A program made the position numbers and the translations under genes. Below, one piece after another: positions 50,299 through 61,696 of a stretch of DNA of 64,000 nt; the first letter of the stretch is position 1, and every line of letters starts with the position of its first letter. The DNA is from Balneolaceae bacterium (lineage in GTDB: Bacteria > Bacteroidota > Rhodothermia > Balneolales > Balneolaceae): NCBI GenBank assembly GCA_034521495.1, contig JAXHMK010000021.1, positions 1 through 64,000 of the forward strand, written 5' to 3'. Below the pieces are notes generated by a model. It had not been told where the DNA came from, searched no databases, and worked only from the letters and a program-made list of their open reading frames with translations.

Positions 50299-50373
50299 AC
50301 AATGACGAACGTAGTCGAGGGCAGAGGAAATGTAACGTTGAGCGGGTTCTTCTCGGTTTTTCACGAGGAGTCC
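50299..50373. repeat. Repeat D, copy 1
   Basis: Contains GTCGAGGGCA, AACGTTGA, then CGGGTTCTTCTC and TTCACGA followed by CCCTC. The same order recurs at 52188-52265, and its first third again near 47596-47635. No coding meaning seen. Confidence 0.7.
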
Positions 50374-50471
50374 CTCGGTTCCACCTCGAGAAAACTCTGG
50401 CTTCATACCGGTGACAGTTCTCCAAAATACGCCATATAAAAGTATAAACGACCTTATCGAGTTCTGCCTTT

Positions 50472-50638
50472 CTACTTTTGTACCGGCAAAAGTATCCAAA
50501 ACCTCCCGGCTGTGATGGCTTACGGGCATGGGGTGCCCGCACGGGTACACTCTGCGAATGCTCACAAGGTGAGCGCGCAGAGCGATTTCACCCGTGCTGT
50601 GTTGCAAACCATGCCACTCCTCCACCCATCAAGGCCGT
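50472..50638. repeat. Dispersed 165-base repeat C, copy 2
   Basis: Second copy of the sequence at 34531-34697, same orientation: CTACTTTTG...CAAAAGTA start, CCTCCCGGCTGTGATGGCTT, CACGGGTACACTCTGCGAAT and the closing ATCAAGGCCG. I estimate close to nine of ten bases match by eye. Confidence 0.85.
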
Positions 50639-52187
50639 ATGTAATGGACCTATCATCGATAATCAGGGATAGTCGGAATAACGAGTTCCGACGGTTCGGG
50701 ATTCGTCCCCTTTTTTCGCAGTAAAAAAGGGACTATCTAAAAACGGAATTTAGATCATGTCATCTTTAAAATGGTGTTTTCCCGCTTTATTGATTGCAAA
50801 ATTGAGATGCAACCAATGACAGCTTGTAAAAAGGGTGTTTTTGAGTCGTTTTTGAGGGTCGAATCGAATTAAAAATAAGCTCATTGAAAGAGCGTAATCA
50901 CATAGCCCCGGGCAGAGTGATTTTCAGGCGAAGCCTGAGAAGAACATCGCCCGGGGGTAATATGAAGCCAAAAAACAGAACCCCGAGGCAATGCATTTAG
51001 ACAGGTCAGAGAACGCCGCCGAGGGGTTGCGGGGAAAAACCCTTTTGAAACAAAATCCCTGTCACTTTTCAAAATGGTGTTGCCCTGCTCAAATGCGTTA
51101 TCTGGACTACGCTACCTCGCTACGTCAGCACTTCGGAGATCAAGCAGGCTCATCAATGACCAGAGGACCTTCGGACAGACAAAAATTGCATCCTGCTATC
51201 TGACATTTACTGTTGCTCTGTTTCCTGCACACCTGCATCCTGAACTATGATAGAAACAGAGGACTTACCCCATTTTTATGATGCAAATTCATTGCACGTG
51301 CTTGTTCTTTCGTCTTGATACAGAAACGAACGAAATAATCGAATGAGGCGTGTGGATACTTAGCGGCGGACAGGAGTTCAACCGTCAGAATGCTATGACG
51401 GTCCAATATCGAACCGTCAGATAACCTGATTATTCGCTACTCGCAGAGTATGCAAAGGATTCGTTTCATCGGTTCGGCAATAGTTGTGCGTTTACCGGCC
51501 AACTCTTCGAGGCGCTGCGTATTGCCAATTGCTTTCAGTCTCCACTTTGGGACTAGACAAATTTACTGATCGTATTCACTCTGATAGATTATAATGTGTC
51601 GAATTTGCGGCGGAACTTGGCTCTGATGAGGGAGTCTCGCTCCCATGCAGTGCCTTGACATGTTTGTGCTCTTTCCAACCCGTCTGAAGATGAGGCCTAC
51701 TACCTATTGTTATAAAGGAACTTGCTTTGAGGGGTGGCTATGAACCTGACTGAAGGCGTGGGATATGGTTTCAGTCACCATGTCGATGGGCTTTATGATT
51801 AGAAGTTTGGTTTCGATTATTCAATATCTATTACTTCAAGGTCTTTCTGGCTAAAGAAGAATAAATCAAAACAGATGGATTCTCCGATGGCACTGCTTCG
51901 ATTATTCATTCACATCAAGCTAGGTAAGCTTCGATGTGATTATTAAAGAGATCCTTCCGATTTATTGTCCTCCGGTAAAATACCAAGGACCACAGATCAG
52001 GTAAAATTCCAAATCCGCTCTTGGCGGATGAAAGACAGTACCCAACTTCAGTTGGGGTTTCGGACGTGCGGATGCCACTGCGTGAAGAGGTAGGGTTTGT
52101 GTTAACCAGAATGCTGTAAACCCAAGATTCTGGCCCAAAGAATCGATCAGATTCAGACGAACTGTCCAAGGCGGAATGAATTTATAC

Positions 52188-52265
52188 GAATGATAAACGT
52201 CAGTCGAGGGGCATAGGAAGAATTAACGTTGACCGGGTTCTTCTCATTATTCACGATATCCCTCT
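52188..52265. repeat. Repeat D, copy 2
   Basis: Second copy of the 50299 repeat with the shared CGGGTTCTTCTC core and CACGA...CCCTC end, in the same orientation, 290 bases before the anti-sigma gene. Confidence 0.7.
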
Positions 52266-52553
52266 CTGCGTTCGTTATCACTCACTTGATCGGGATGACA
52301 GGACGGGGTTATGATTTCGGCGGGCTTCATGTACTGATAATGAACCCGGTTTTGTCTTGCCCGCCTCAGGAAACGTTCAAATGTCTAAAGTTTTCTTTAA
52401 ACCACAAACCTTAAACCATTTCGAATATTTCCTGAATTCAAAACCTAACTTCTGCTTCGTTACCTTCTCAGGAAATATTGAAATTAATTTGAGTACGCCA
52501 GCACTTCCCGCCACTCTCTTTAAGCAAATATAACATCAACAAGATATAATTCA

Positions 52554-53645
52554 GTGAAAGAAAAAGATTTCACAATCCAGGAATTAAAAGAAGATCCATC
52601 GTTTCGGCGAATGGTGAGGGGGATTGCATCTGCTGAAGAGGTTGAGAGCTGGAACCGGTGGATTGAATCAAGTGATGAAAATCGGCTAAAAGCGAAGAAA
52701 GCACTTTCTAAGATGGTCCGCTTTGAATTCAGGTCACCCGACATGCCAAATATTGAATGTGAGTGGAAACAGCTGCAAGAGGCGACGACCGGGAGTGGGA
52801 AAGTAAGAAAACCTCTGCCTCCAATCCGACGAGATAAAGACAGGTCGTTGAGATGGATATTTCGTGCTGTAGCAATCATTTTACTGGTGAGTTTTGTCGG
52901 CATAGGAACCTACCAGTTTAGCGAAGAAGATTCTTCTGTTCTCCAATTAGAACTGCTTACCGAAGAGAGAACAATTGAGACCGAACAAGGTGAACAAAAG
53001 ACCTTACAATTTTCAAACGGCTCGAAAGTAATCCTGAACAGCCACTCCTCACTTACCTATCGGTTAGGCGGTTCAAAAAATTCGACCATCGAAATAACAC
53101 TGGACGGAGAAGCGTGGTTTGATGCAGATCCAAACAGAGAGAGTGATCAGCCTGCATTTGCGGTTGCAACGCCTGACGGGATCATCAGGGATATCGGTAC
53201 AAAATTTTTGGTGACGGTTGAGAATGGGCACTCTCGAGTGGTATTACAAGAGGGCCTGGTAGAAGTGGAGCCGGTCAATAATAATCAGGGAAATCTGTCT
53301 GGACAAAACGAAGGAAGGTTCCGGGTGCGTAAAGGAGAAATGGTGGAATTCAGGCGTTCAGACATTATTACGAGAAAAGAAATTAATCCAACTTTTTATT
53401 CCTCCTGGGCCACCGGGGTATTAGAGCTTGATCAAAGTGGAGTTCAGGAATTTGCAGAGTATGTAGAACAACGGTTTGATGTGGATGTGCAGATCAGGGA
53501 TTTAAGTTTAAAGGATATTCAGTTAAATGGTACGGTGTACTTCAGATCTCTGGATGAATTGATGCGATCTGTATCTGAAGTGATTGGAATACCGGTTTAC
53601 CGATCAGCGGACAGAGACATGGTTTATATCGGAAATTTGAAATGA
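52554..53645 (+). CDS. FecR-type anti-sigma regulator
   Basis: A 363-residue inner-membrane anti-sigma/sigma-regulator protein, starting at a GTG. The cytoplasmic N-terminal part is residues 1 to about 100, with one membrane segment at about 101-120 (I-I-L-L-V-S-F-V-G-I-G). The periplasmic FecR domain has E-Q-G-E-Q-K-T-L-Q-F-S-N-G-S-K-V-I-L-N near 150-168, G-E-A-W-F-D near 193, and I-G-T-K-F-L-V near 220. The C-terminal secretin/STN-like domain has L-N-G-T-V-Y-F-R-S-L-D-E-L near 330-342. It would sense a SusC-type receptor and control the FecI-type sigma factor. The gene is intact although both its sigma partner and its receptor are broken. Confidence 0.88.
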   Translation: MKEKDFTIQELKEDPSFRRMVRGIASAEEVESWNRWIESSDENRLKAKKALSKMVRFEFRSPDMPNIECEWKQLQEATTGSGKVRKPLPPIRRDKDRSLRWIFRAVAIILLVSFVGIGTYQFSEEDSSVLQLELLTEERTIETEQGEQKTLQFSNGSKVILNSHSSLTYRLGGSKNSTIEITLDGEAWFDADPNRESDQPAFAVATPDGIIRDIGTKFLVTVENGHSRVVLQEGLVEVEPVNNNQGNLSGQNEGRFRVRKGEMVEFRRSDIITRKEINPTFYSSWATGVLELDQSGVQEFAEYVEQRFDVDVQIRDLSLKDIQLNGTVYFRSLDELMRSVSEVIGIPVYRSADRDMVYIGNLK

Positions 53646-53673
53646 TTTTAACAAACGGGCAAAACGACAAACA

Positions 53674-56600
53674 ATGGATGCTATCATGACTACAACAACT
53701 ACAAATAAAACTCTGAGTATTGTCTTGCTGTTTCTTGCAGTTTTTCTGTTTGGATATGCTGGACAGGCTCAGACATTAGGTTCAGTTTACACACAGAATA
53801 GCAGTGGACAACTCTATATCGAAGAAGGAGCAACTTTGAAGAGCGCTTTGGAAAAAGTGGAGGAGCGTTACAATGTGGGATTATTATATCGCTCTAATAT
53901 TGTGGAAGGTTTAACCGTAAGACAAGCTGAGAATCTTTCAATGAATGTTGAGGAAGCGCTATCATTCCTGCTGAATAAAACGGATTTGAGATTTAAAGCA
54001 CTGAATCCGAAAACGTATGGGATTTATAAAATTGCTGTTATGATGCCAGAAGCAGTGGAAATGGAGATGCAGCAAAACGTTTAAGCGGAACTGTTACGGA
54101 TGCGGAAACGGGTGAACCACTTCCCGGTGTGAATGTGATAGTAGCTGATTCTGAGGCAGGCTACTGGAACAATGATCGGTACAACTACAAATCTTGACGG
54201 GCAATATGAAATTCAGATACCGGATAATCAAAATACATTGACTATTTAGTTTTGTTGGTTATCAAAGTGAAGAGGTACAAATTGATGGTAGATCGACTGT
54301 TGATGTAGCTTTAGAAATCCAGACAGTTGCAGGTGAGGAAGCTGGTTCTAGTGGGGTATTCTCACAGTACAAGGAGAAAATATTTCTGGTTCTGTTTCCA
54401 TTGTAGATGTAGAGCAAGTTAAATCTGGATCATCTGGACAAATCACTAAGGAACTACAGGGAAGAGTATCCGGAGTTGATGTCATTGCGACGGTCAGCCG
54501 GGTTCGGCTGAAGTTGGTATAAGGAGGAATCAATACGTTTGGCGATAATGCACCCCTTTATATTGTGGATGGAGTGCCTGCGAGAAACATTACTGATTTA
54601 ACCCTGAAAACATTGAATCCATACAAGTATTGAAAGACGCCTCAGCTTCAGCAATTTATGGCTCTACGTGGTGCAAATGGTGTTATTATTCTTACTACAT
54701 CCAAAGGAAGAGAGATATCCAGGTAAATTATAGCAACAGATTTAGTATTGATGTACCGAAATCGGGTAATGTTTGGAATGCACTTAATCCACAAGAATAT
54801 GCCGAGTTAAAATGGATGGCAACGGAAGCTAGGATTTGATCCAAGACCAGATCAATATTATGGAAATGGTGATACACCAACTTTGCCAGATTTCATAGTT
54901 CCTATTGGTGCAGCACAGGGTGAGGTTAATCTGGATAATTATTTTGTAGTTCCAGAATACACTGGCGGCGGAAGTCAGTTACAAACTTTTAATCGAATAG
55001 TTCGTGCTAACCATCAAGGAACAAATTGGTACGATGAAATATTTGATCCTGCATTAACAATGAATCATAATCTATCTATAAGTGGTGGTGGAGAGCAAGG
55101 TAATTTTCTTTTTAGCCATCAATAACTTAGATCAGCAGGGAACCCTCATGGAAACATATAATAAAGAACTTCTTTTAGGGTAAATACACAATTTAACATC
55201 TCTGATAACGTGAGAATCGGACAGAACGCGACTTATGTGACTTCTGAAAATCCACAGTCATCTACTCTTTCCAAAGAGGTACAGCTATAGGGCAATCGGT
55301 TCGTGCTCACACTATTATTCCAGTACATGATGTAATGGGGAATTTTGCTGGTAATTTTGGATTTCGAAGAGAAATCATCGTAATCCTGTTGCTATGCAAT
55401 TTCGTAACCGAAACGATTCTTATAACAGAAATAAATTGTTCGGAAGTATATTCGCAGAAGTAAACTTTACTGACAATCTATTTTTAAAACAAGTTTTGGG
55501 GGAGATATTAGAAGTCAAAAGAATTCTCTCATTGCCTATCCATCTTTATGAAAGATCAAGAAAATAATGTTAATAGCGCATATAATATAAGTTTCACTGA
55601 TGAGAATTCTTGGACATGGACAAACACAATTGAGTATCAGTTAAGTTTTAGTGATGTGCATGATCTAGACCTTTTAGTAGGAACGGAAGCTTATAAAGAG
55701 AGCCAGTGGTTACAGGGTGCCTCCGTTCAAGATTTTTTCACTCTTGATCCAGATTTTATCAGCCTCTCCACGGGTACTGGCAGAAGATCAACATCAAGTA
55801 CAGAGTTGGAGAATACTCTATTATCTGGCTTTAGTAAGCGGAATACAGGTATGATGACAAGTATATACTTAATTTTTCTCTGAGAGCTGATGGATCATCC
55901 AAGTTTAGGATGAGAGTGGGGAGTGTTTAGAAGTGCTAGTTTCGCTTGGCGCATGTCAAATGGAGGATTTTATTAAAAATGTTTCATGGATATCAGACTT
56001 AAAGCTTCGGGCAAGTTATGGTGTAGTGGGGAACCAACTTAATGTAGATCCCGAAAATGCATTTACACTTTTTGCCGCAAGTAACCGTGCACTTACCCTA
56101 TAGATGGTAGTAATTCCAGTACAACGCAAGGATTTGTACCTGGTCGAATTGGTAACCCTGGGCTAAATGGGAAAAAAATGTGAATGCAAATATTGGTTTC
56201 GATGCTTTGTTAGGAGATGAAATACAAGTTGATAGCTGAGTATTATGAGAAGGATATAACTGATTTATTATTTAACCCAGATCTTCCTGGAACAGCAGGC
56301 GGTGCTACCCCGCCATTTACAAATGTTGCAAACATTCAGAATCAGGGAGTAGATGCTAATGTTACATACTATGGTAATGTTAATAGTGAATTCGATTACA
56401 CGTTTACAGTAAACTTTACATCATATAAGAACGAAATTGTAAAAATCACAGATGATATTGAGTGGTTCGGGGTGGATTCACGACGTTGGTCTGAAGATAT
56501 TGTCCGTAATGAGGTAGGTCAATCAGTATCATCTTTCTATGGATATAAAATCTTGCAGATTCTGAATCAGTCAAGAAGAAATTGATCAAGCAAATGCAGC

Positions 56601-57242
56601 CTCACCTGATGGGACTTACCAGACTGCAAGCGGAGTAGGTCGGTATAGATATTCCGATGTTAATGGAGATAACCAGATAACAGATGAAGATAGAACATTT
56701 TTAGGCGACCCTAATCCGGTTTTTTCATCAGCTTCAATTTGGGTGTTAATTATAAAAATTTCGATTTTAATATGTTTTTTTACGGCTCACAAGGAAATGA
56801 CATTTGGAATCAGTAAAGTGGCACACAGATTTTTATGGGACACATGATAATGCGAAAAGTAAGGCAGCTTTGTATGACTCCTGGACACCCAACAACCTCA
56901 ATGCTTCATTACCTATTCAAGAGGTTTCGGATAACTTCAGCAGAACTGGAGTACCGAATTCTTACGTTGAAGACGGTTCTTATTTAAGATTAAAACAAAT
57001 AACCATTGGGTATACTCTACCGACAAATGCATTGCAAAAAATCAGAATATCTAACATGCGGGTTTATGCTCAAGGATTAAATTTATTTACACTGACTGGT
57101 TACAGCGGACTTGATCCAGAAATTGGCGGTAGAGCCCCAAGTTATGGTATGTGATGAAGGGCAATACGTAGCACCAAAACAGTTTTCGTTGGGAATTGAA
57201 CTCACGATTCTAAAAAATAAAAGTATTAAAAAAGGGATATAA
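53674..57242 (+). pseudogene. Decayed SusC-like TonB-dependent receptor with STN domain
   Basis: A receptor for outer-membrane glycan import, badly frameshifted. The first 136 codons are open: leader to about residue 32, then the STN domain (A-L-E-K-V-E-E-R-Y-N-V-G-L-L-Y) that would signal to FecR. After 54084 the carboxypeptidase-like domain (T-G-E-P-L-P-G-V-N-V, G-Q-Y-E-I-Q-I-P), plug (N-A-P-L-Y-I-V-D-G-V-P-A, L-K-D-A-S-A-S-A-I-Y-G) and barrel are readable only by changing frame every 100-300 bases. The end, Q-F-S-L-G-I-E-L, stops at 57240-57242. More than ten indels are seen, both losses and gains. Its start 28 bases after the anti-sigma gene fits a FecI-FecR-SusC-SusD unit. Confidence 0.88.
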
Positions 57243-57244
57243 TT

Positions 57245-59171
57245 ATGAAAACAAAAAATAAAACTATGATGAAGAATATTTTGAAATATTCGGGTTTAAT
57301 GATATTACCCATACTTTTATTATCTACGTGCGACGTAAGGCAGATGATTTTTTGACTTCAGCCAAAGGTAGTTTAAGTGAAGAAGTTCTTAAAGATGAAT
57401 CAGGTGTTAATACGGTGCTTACTGGTGCTTACGGTGGATTAAACTATTTCGGTTTTTCTCATGGTCAAGCATCTCCAAGATATTGGTTATATGGAAGTAT
57501 TGTAGAGGCGATAGTAATGGAGGAAGTACGGGGCTGGAGTGGCAATACAAACACCTATTGGTAATGGAAATTCTCACCCTGGAATGAATGCATTTGATAT
57601 GCAATGGAGGGCTGATTACGACGGTATTAATCGTGCCAACGAGGTCTTAAAAATACTGGATCAAGTAGATGATATGACTGACGAGGAGAAAAATCGAGTT
57701 GCAGCAGAAGCCCGTTTTTTAAGGGGTCATTTCTATTTTAACTTGAAAAGGATGTTTAATATGGTTCCATGGATAGATGAGACTACAACTAATGTAAAAC
57801 AACCTAATGATAAAGATATTTGGCCTTTCATTGAGGATGATTTTCAATTTGCAATGAACAATTTACCTGAGATCCAACCGAACATAGCTAAAGTAAATAA
57901 ATGGGCAGCTGCATCTTATTTGGCTAAATCTTATGCCTATCGAGAAAAATGGCAAGAAGCAAAAAATCTTTTTGACAATATTATTACTCAGGGTGTTACT
58001 TTCAACAGGAATTTCATATGAACTAATGGATAAGTTTTCTGACAATTGGAGACCAGCTAAGGAAGCTGAAAATAGTGAAGCTGTATTTTCTATCCAACAG
58101 GTAGCAAATGATGCATCAGGAGGTGGATCGCTAGTTGCAAATGGCAGTTCAATGGGGCACTTCCCATCGCCAGGACCATTTTCATGTTGCAGTTATAATA
58201 ACCCTACTTCAAGATTTAGTAAACTCCTATAGAACCGATGATAATGGCTTACCCTTTGTTGAATCATATAATAATGATCACGTTATAAATGATTTAACAG
58301 TAGGTGCGAATGAGCAATTTAATCCGTATTCCGGCACTTTCAGACCCCAAGGTTAGATTGGACTGTAGGTCGACGAGGTGTACAGTATCACGATTGGGGT
58401 CCTCATATGGGAGCAGCTTGGGTCCGTGATAATAGCTCGATGGGAGTTTATCGTACTAAAAAACAAATATTTTTTAAATCTGAAGAAGATGAGTACGGGG
58501 ATTATAGCTAGTGGGGGCCATTGTCAGCAATTAATATTCCTGTTATTCGATTTTCTGATGTGCTTCTAATGGCTGCGGAAGCTGAAGTGGAAGTAGGTAA
58601 TAGTGAAAAAGCACGTGATTATGTAAATAGAGTTCGTCGACGAGCTGCAAATTCTGAGGGTTGGGTTGATAATGACCTTAACAGAGCGTATGCATTTGAT
58701 ATTGTAGAAACCGAATCAGATTTGACAAACCTCAGTAAATGCTTCAGCTGATAACTGGGTCGTTGTCGAGGAGGATAATACTATCATGTTTTTCTGGGCG
58801 GTGATGCAAGCAATTTAGATAACTGGAATCGGTACAGATGAACCCAACTATAATATAGAGGAGTATTCTTCTTCAGGAATGGAATTCAATAGGTCCTATT
58901 GAAGCTATTCGCTTCGAAAGAAAACTTGAATTAGCAAATGAAGGTCATCGGTTTTTTGATTTAGTAAGATGGGGTATAGCAGAGGAAGTTCTGAATGATT
59001 TTTTTGAATATGCAGAATTTGCTATAAGTACTACACCACCAATAACAGGAAATATTAGAGTTGGCGGCCAATTTACTTCAGGAAAAATGAATATTATCCA
59101 ATTCCCAAAGACAGATTGATTTAAGTACAGTAGATGGGGAACCTGTGTTGAAACAAAATCCTGGTTACTAA
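57245..59171 (+). pseudogene. Decayed SusD-like lipoprotein
   Basis: A glycan-binding SusD-family lipoprotein that would cap the SusC barrel. It starts 3 bases after the SusC end, with a lipobox L-L-S-T-C near residue 29. The frame breaks about ten codons later. Long readable pieces remain: V-N-T-V-L-T-G-A-Y-G-G-L near 57405, E-V-L-K-I-L-D-Q-V-D and A-E-A-R-F-L-R-G-H-F-Y-F near 57640-57740, V-I-R-F-S-D-V-L-L-M-A-A-E-A-E-V near 58545, and R-F-F-D-L-V-R-W-G near 58950. The end, L-K-Q-N-P-G-Y, stops at 59169-59171. At least seven frameshifts. The L-R-G-H-F-Y-F and R-F-x-D-L-x-R-W-G blocks make the family assignment firm. Confidence 0.88.
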
Positions 59172-59214
59172 TTTATCTTTCACAATAAAAGCACAATGTT
59201 AATTGATAAGTATC

Positions 59215-60146
59215 ATGAGTTTCAATAATTGGATCATTACTCGACGGGATTTTCTGAAAGCAACTGCAGGGTTTTCAGCCAATCTTTTTTTATCCGGATT
59301 CTCAGAAATGGGAAAACGAGAACCTCTAGTTCGAATTGGGATTGTAACCGATCCGCATTATGCCCAAATTGACAGTTGGGGCAACCGGTATTACATCAAT
59401 CACTGGATAAAATGAAAGAATGTGTTGAGTTCATGAACCGGGAAGAGGTTGATTTTCTTGTGGAACTGGGAGATTTTGTGAATGGGGCTGAAGAAGAAAC
59501 CCTTGGGCACCTGCATGAAATTGAAAATCTCTATTCCACCTTCAGAGGTCCACGCTACCACGTACTCGGCAATCACGATTTGGACAGCTTGTCAAAAATG
59601 CAGTTTCAATCGGTAATAAGCAATACTGGTCTCGAAGAGAGTGCCACGTGGTACTCGTTTGACAGAGAGGTCTCCATGTGGTGGTGCTGGATGCAAATTT
59701 TACGTCCGATGGTGACGACTATGATTCCGGAAACTTCCACTGGGCCGATGCGAATATACCAAAGGAACAGTTGGATTGGCTAGATTCATGACCTAAGCCA
59801 CAACTGGATTTACCGGTTCTCGTTTTCGTACACCAGCTTTTGGATGAGGATGAAGGCAGCCATTACATTAACAATGCGGCGGAGGTTCGACGGCACTTTG
59901 GAAAAGTTTCCAAATGTACTTGCTGTATTTCACGGTCATCGGCATGAAGGCCAGTACAGTCGCATTAACGGAATTCATTATTATACCTTCATTGCAATGG
60001 TTGAAGGATCGGGAGCTTCGCCAACAGTTCCTATTCCATTGCAGAGCGTATACGATAATGGGGATATCATCATAACGGGCTATCAAGGAGCGGAGAGCCA
60101 GCAAGCTTGCGATAGTCCAGGGTTGAAGTGTCCAGAATATATGTAG
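59215..60146 (+). pseudogene. Decayed exported metallophosphatase
   Basis: A broken calcineurin-like phosphoesterase with a Tat leader (T-R-R-D-F-L-K-A-T-A) from the ATG at 59215; a TTG at 59203 is less likely. Motifs survive in several frames: G-I-V-T-D-P-H-Y near 59338, E-L-G-D-F-V-N near 59465, L-G-N-H-D near 59565-59580, and F-H-G-H-R-H-E near 59930. The helix between them changes frame at about 59390, 59680 and 59800-59920. It begins 43 bases after the decayed SusD gene and may have been the last gene of that unit. The intact metallophosphatase at 17664 has extra flanking domains and is not a close copy. Confidence 0.82.
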
Positions 60147-60283
60147 TTGACAATTTAGTTGGTACTTTAACAAACATCCTGAAAAACTGCTAGTTTAAAA
60201 CGCCATACAAACAATGGCCAATTTGCAGTCGGGCAAATGCAGAAAGAGTGCTAATTTTAAACAAACAACTTACTAAATAGAGT

Positions 60284-60394
60284 TCAGTTTACTCTCTCAG
60301 TTAAAGAAATAGTCTCCAGTAGCTCACTATCTTGTTCTTCATAGAAAAGGCGACCTATATATAGATCCTCCAATGCTGAATTAAGAATTTTAAA
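60284..60394 (-). pseudogene. ParE/RelE-type toxin fragment
   Basis: The last 35 or so codons before a stop read K-I-L-N-S-A-L-E-D-L-Y-I-G-R-L-F-Y-E-E-Q, the start of a ParE/RelE-superfamily toxin (an N-terminal helix with E-D-L...F-Y-E). The rest of the toxin is lost, so it is not active. It lies on the same strand and downstream of the decayed antitoxin at 60587. Upstream of the fragment, the open frame is made of the hairpin repeat at 60425. Assignment rests on a short segment. Confidence 0.55.
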
Positions 60395-60424
60395 CCAAAA
60401 AGTTGTCAGACCTTTTTGGCCTCC

Positions 60425-60539
60425 GGGCCGACATTGAAACACAACGATGTATAAAGTTGATGTAAAGTAAGAAACCCGGATGGTTTCAATGCCGGGGTTA
60501 ACCCCGACAACACATTGGTTCAAAATGAGTTGTCGGCCC
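60425..60539. repeat. Hairpin element between toxin and antitoxin remnants
   Basis: Outer arms GGGCCGACA (60425-60433) and TGTCGGCCC (60531-60539), inner arms ACATTGAAAC and GTTTCAATGC, and a GGGGTTAACCCC palindrome near 60494-60505. The nested inverted arms make a long stem structure of about 115 bases. It appears inserted in the former toxin-antitoxin unit. Confidence 0.7.
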
Positions 60540-60586
60540 TTAGGGTAAAATTGTCATTGGACCAATTATAATTTTAGGTTTAATTC

Positions 60587-60810
60587 TCATTCAAAACGTT
60601 TTCTAAGCTCCTCTTTTGCATCTGGCCAGCTCTATCAACGCGTACCCTTCCTGAACGTACACGTTCTTCTGTTTCATCGGAGCACTCCTTCAATGCCACT
60701 CAGGGCGATTTGATCTGTTTCTCATCTTTTACCAGGTTTTCCCAGAGTCTGTGCATGAGCTGTAATTTTTCTTCTTTGGAGAGTTTTTCTATGTCGATAG
60801 ATGTTTGCAT
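60587..60810 (-). pseudogene. Decayed addiction-module antitoxin
   Basis: Read on the minus strand from 60810, the first 34 codons begin M-Q-T-S-I-D-I-E-K-L-S-K-E-E-K-L and continue L-M-H-R-L-W-E-N-L. This is the start of the small 'putative addiction module component' antitoxin family. A stop then follows K-S-P; E-W-H and E-T-E-E-R-V-R-S-G continue in other frames, and the typical K-R-F-E ending closes at 60587. At least two indels break it. Normal length is about 70-75 residues, as spanned here. Confidence 0.75.
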
Positions 60811-61007
60811 AACTGTAAATTTACTACAGAGTTATTATTTAACCTTATACTTACTAAATAACCGACTTATATTTAAAAAGTTTTGAAAAATGCAGTAATG
60901 TTCGGCGAAGTCTCAATACAATAGATGTCTTGTATTGCAAATGATCTATCCAAACAACGCTCGCATCAGGTGGATTTTAAAATCTATTGAGAGGGTGATA
61001 TAGGTGA

Positions 61008-61648
61008 CAAAAAAACCGCTTTCATCACTTCAAAAAATCATTTATAGTTAGTGTCGTAATAATAACCTCTTTGTTTACAAAAGCAGAATTTGCCAAACTG
61101 GTTATTGAAGGGCTCAATATTCCGCTTAGCATTACTGGTGAACACTTTAACGATGTTCCTCGAAATCATCCTCATTTTAAGTACATAGAAACATTATATG
61201 ATTATTCGACGCAATCAAACGATGCTTTCTTCAATTATAAAATATTGAACACTTTGAATTATTGGTTCGGCAGTACCTCTTATCATGGTCCACCTGCCTA
61301 TGCATATCCTGATCATGCAACTACAATTGAAATGGCAAGTGAAATTGTGTCGGGTATTGTCAATGTGATCTCATTTCTGTACTCTGATCATCCTGCAGCT
61401 AATTTAGCAAGTAATAGTGGCCTTGAAGATATCATTAAAAGAGGGTCTTGTCAGCAGATGAATCAATTGCTTGACAGCATTCATCGTACCGCCTCGTTGC
61501 GCTCAGACTGACGACCTAAAGATCGCGCGACGAAGTCTACCATATGTGCGGTGTTCAAAGAACGCTAAAACTTTCGCCAGATGGAAAAGATGGCATTCTG
61601 AGTCGTGGGGAAGCTGTCCGAATGATTACCAATTGCGCAAAAAAGTGA
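61008..61648 (+). pseudogene. SLH-domain protein remnant
   Basis: The longest open part (61071-61511, starting at a TTG) has T-K-A-E-F-A-K-L-V-I-E-G-L near the start and F-N-D-V-P-R-N-H-P-H-F-K-Y-I-E-T-L near codon 25. These are S-layer-homology motifs. A-Y-P-D-H-A-T-T-I-E-M-A follows as the start of a second repeat. After a frame change near 61500, D-G-I-L-S-R-G-E-A-V-R-M-I fits a third, ending at a TGA at 61646-61648. A stop just before the first hydrophobic stretch (61005-61007) and the frame change suggest a broken gene. It could have been a cell-surface anchor for the next enzyme. Confidence 0.6.
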
Positions 61649-61696
61649 ATTCTAAAATCGTTTATTTTGGTCCACAATTTCATCAACCTTATTAAT

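Larger units (their letters stand above)
50102..52553. other. Repeat-rich non-coding block between sigma and anti-sigma genes
   Basis: About 2.45 kb without a believable gene. It holds a second copy of repeat C, two copies of repeat D (50299-50373 and 52188-52265), a broken half of the three-hairpin repeat (52013-52062), a degenerate trace of the same repeat near 51683-51725, and a CCCCGGGC...GCCCGGGGG hairpin near 50905-50960. ORFs here on either strand are short and made of repeat sequence. Sigma and FecR-type genes are usually adjacent, so this looks like accumulated insertions. Confidence 0.75.

Noticed and set aside
50176-50724. Several short ORFs on both strands after the sigma gene
   Set aside because: All overlap repeats C and D, contradict each other and show no protein family.
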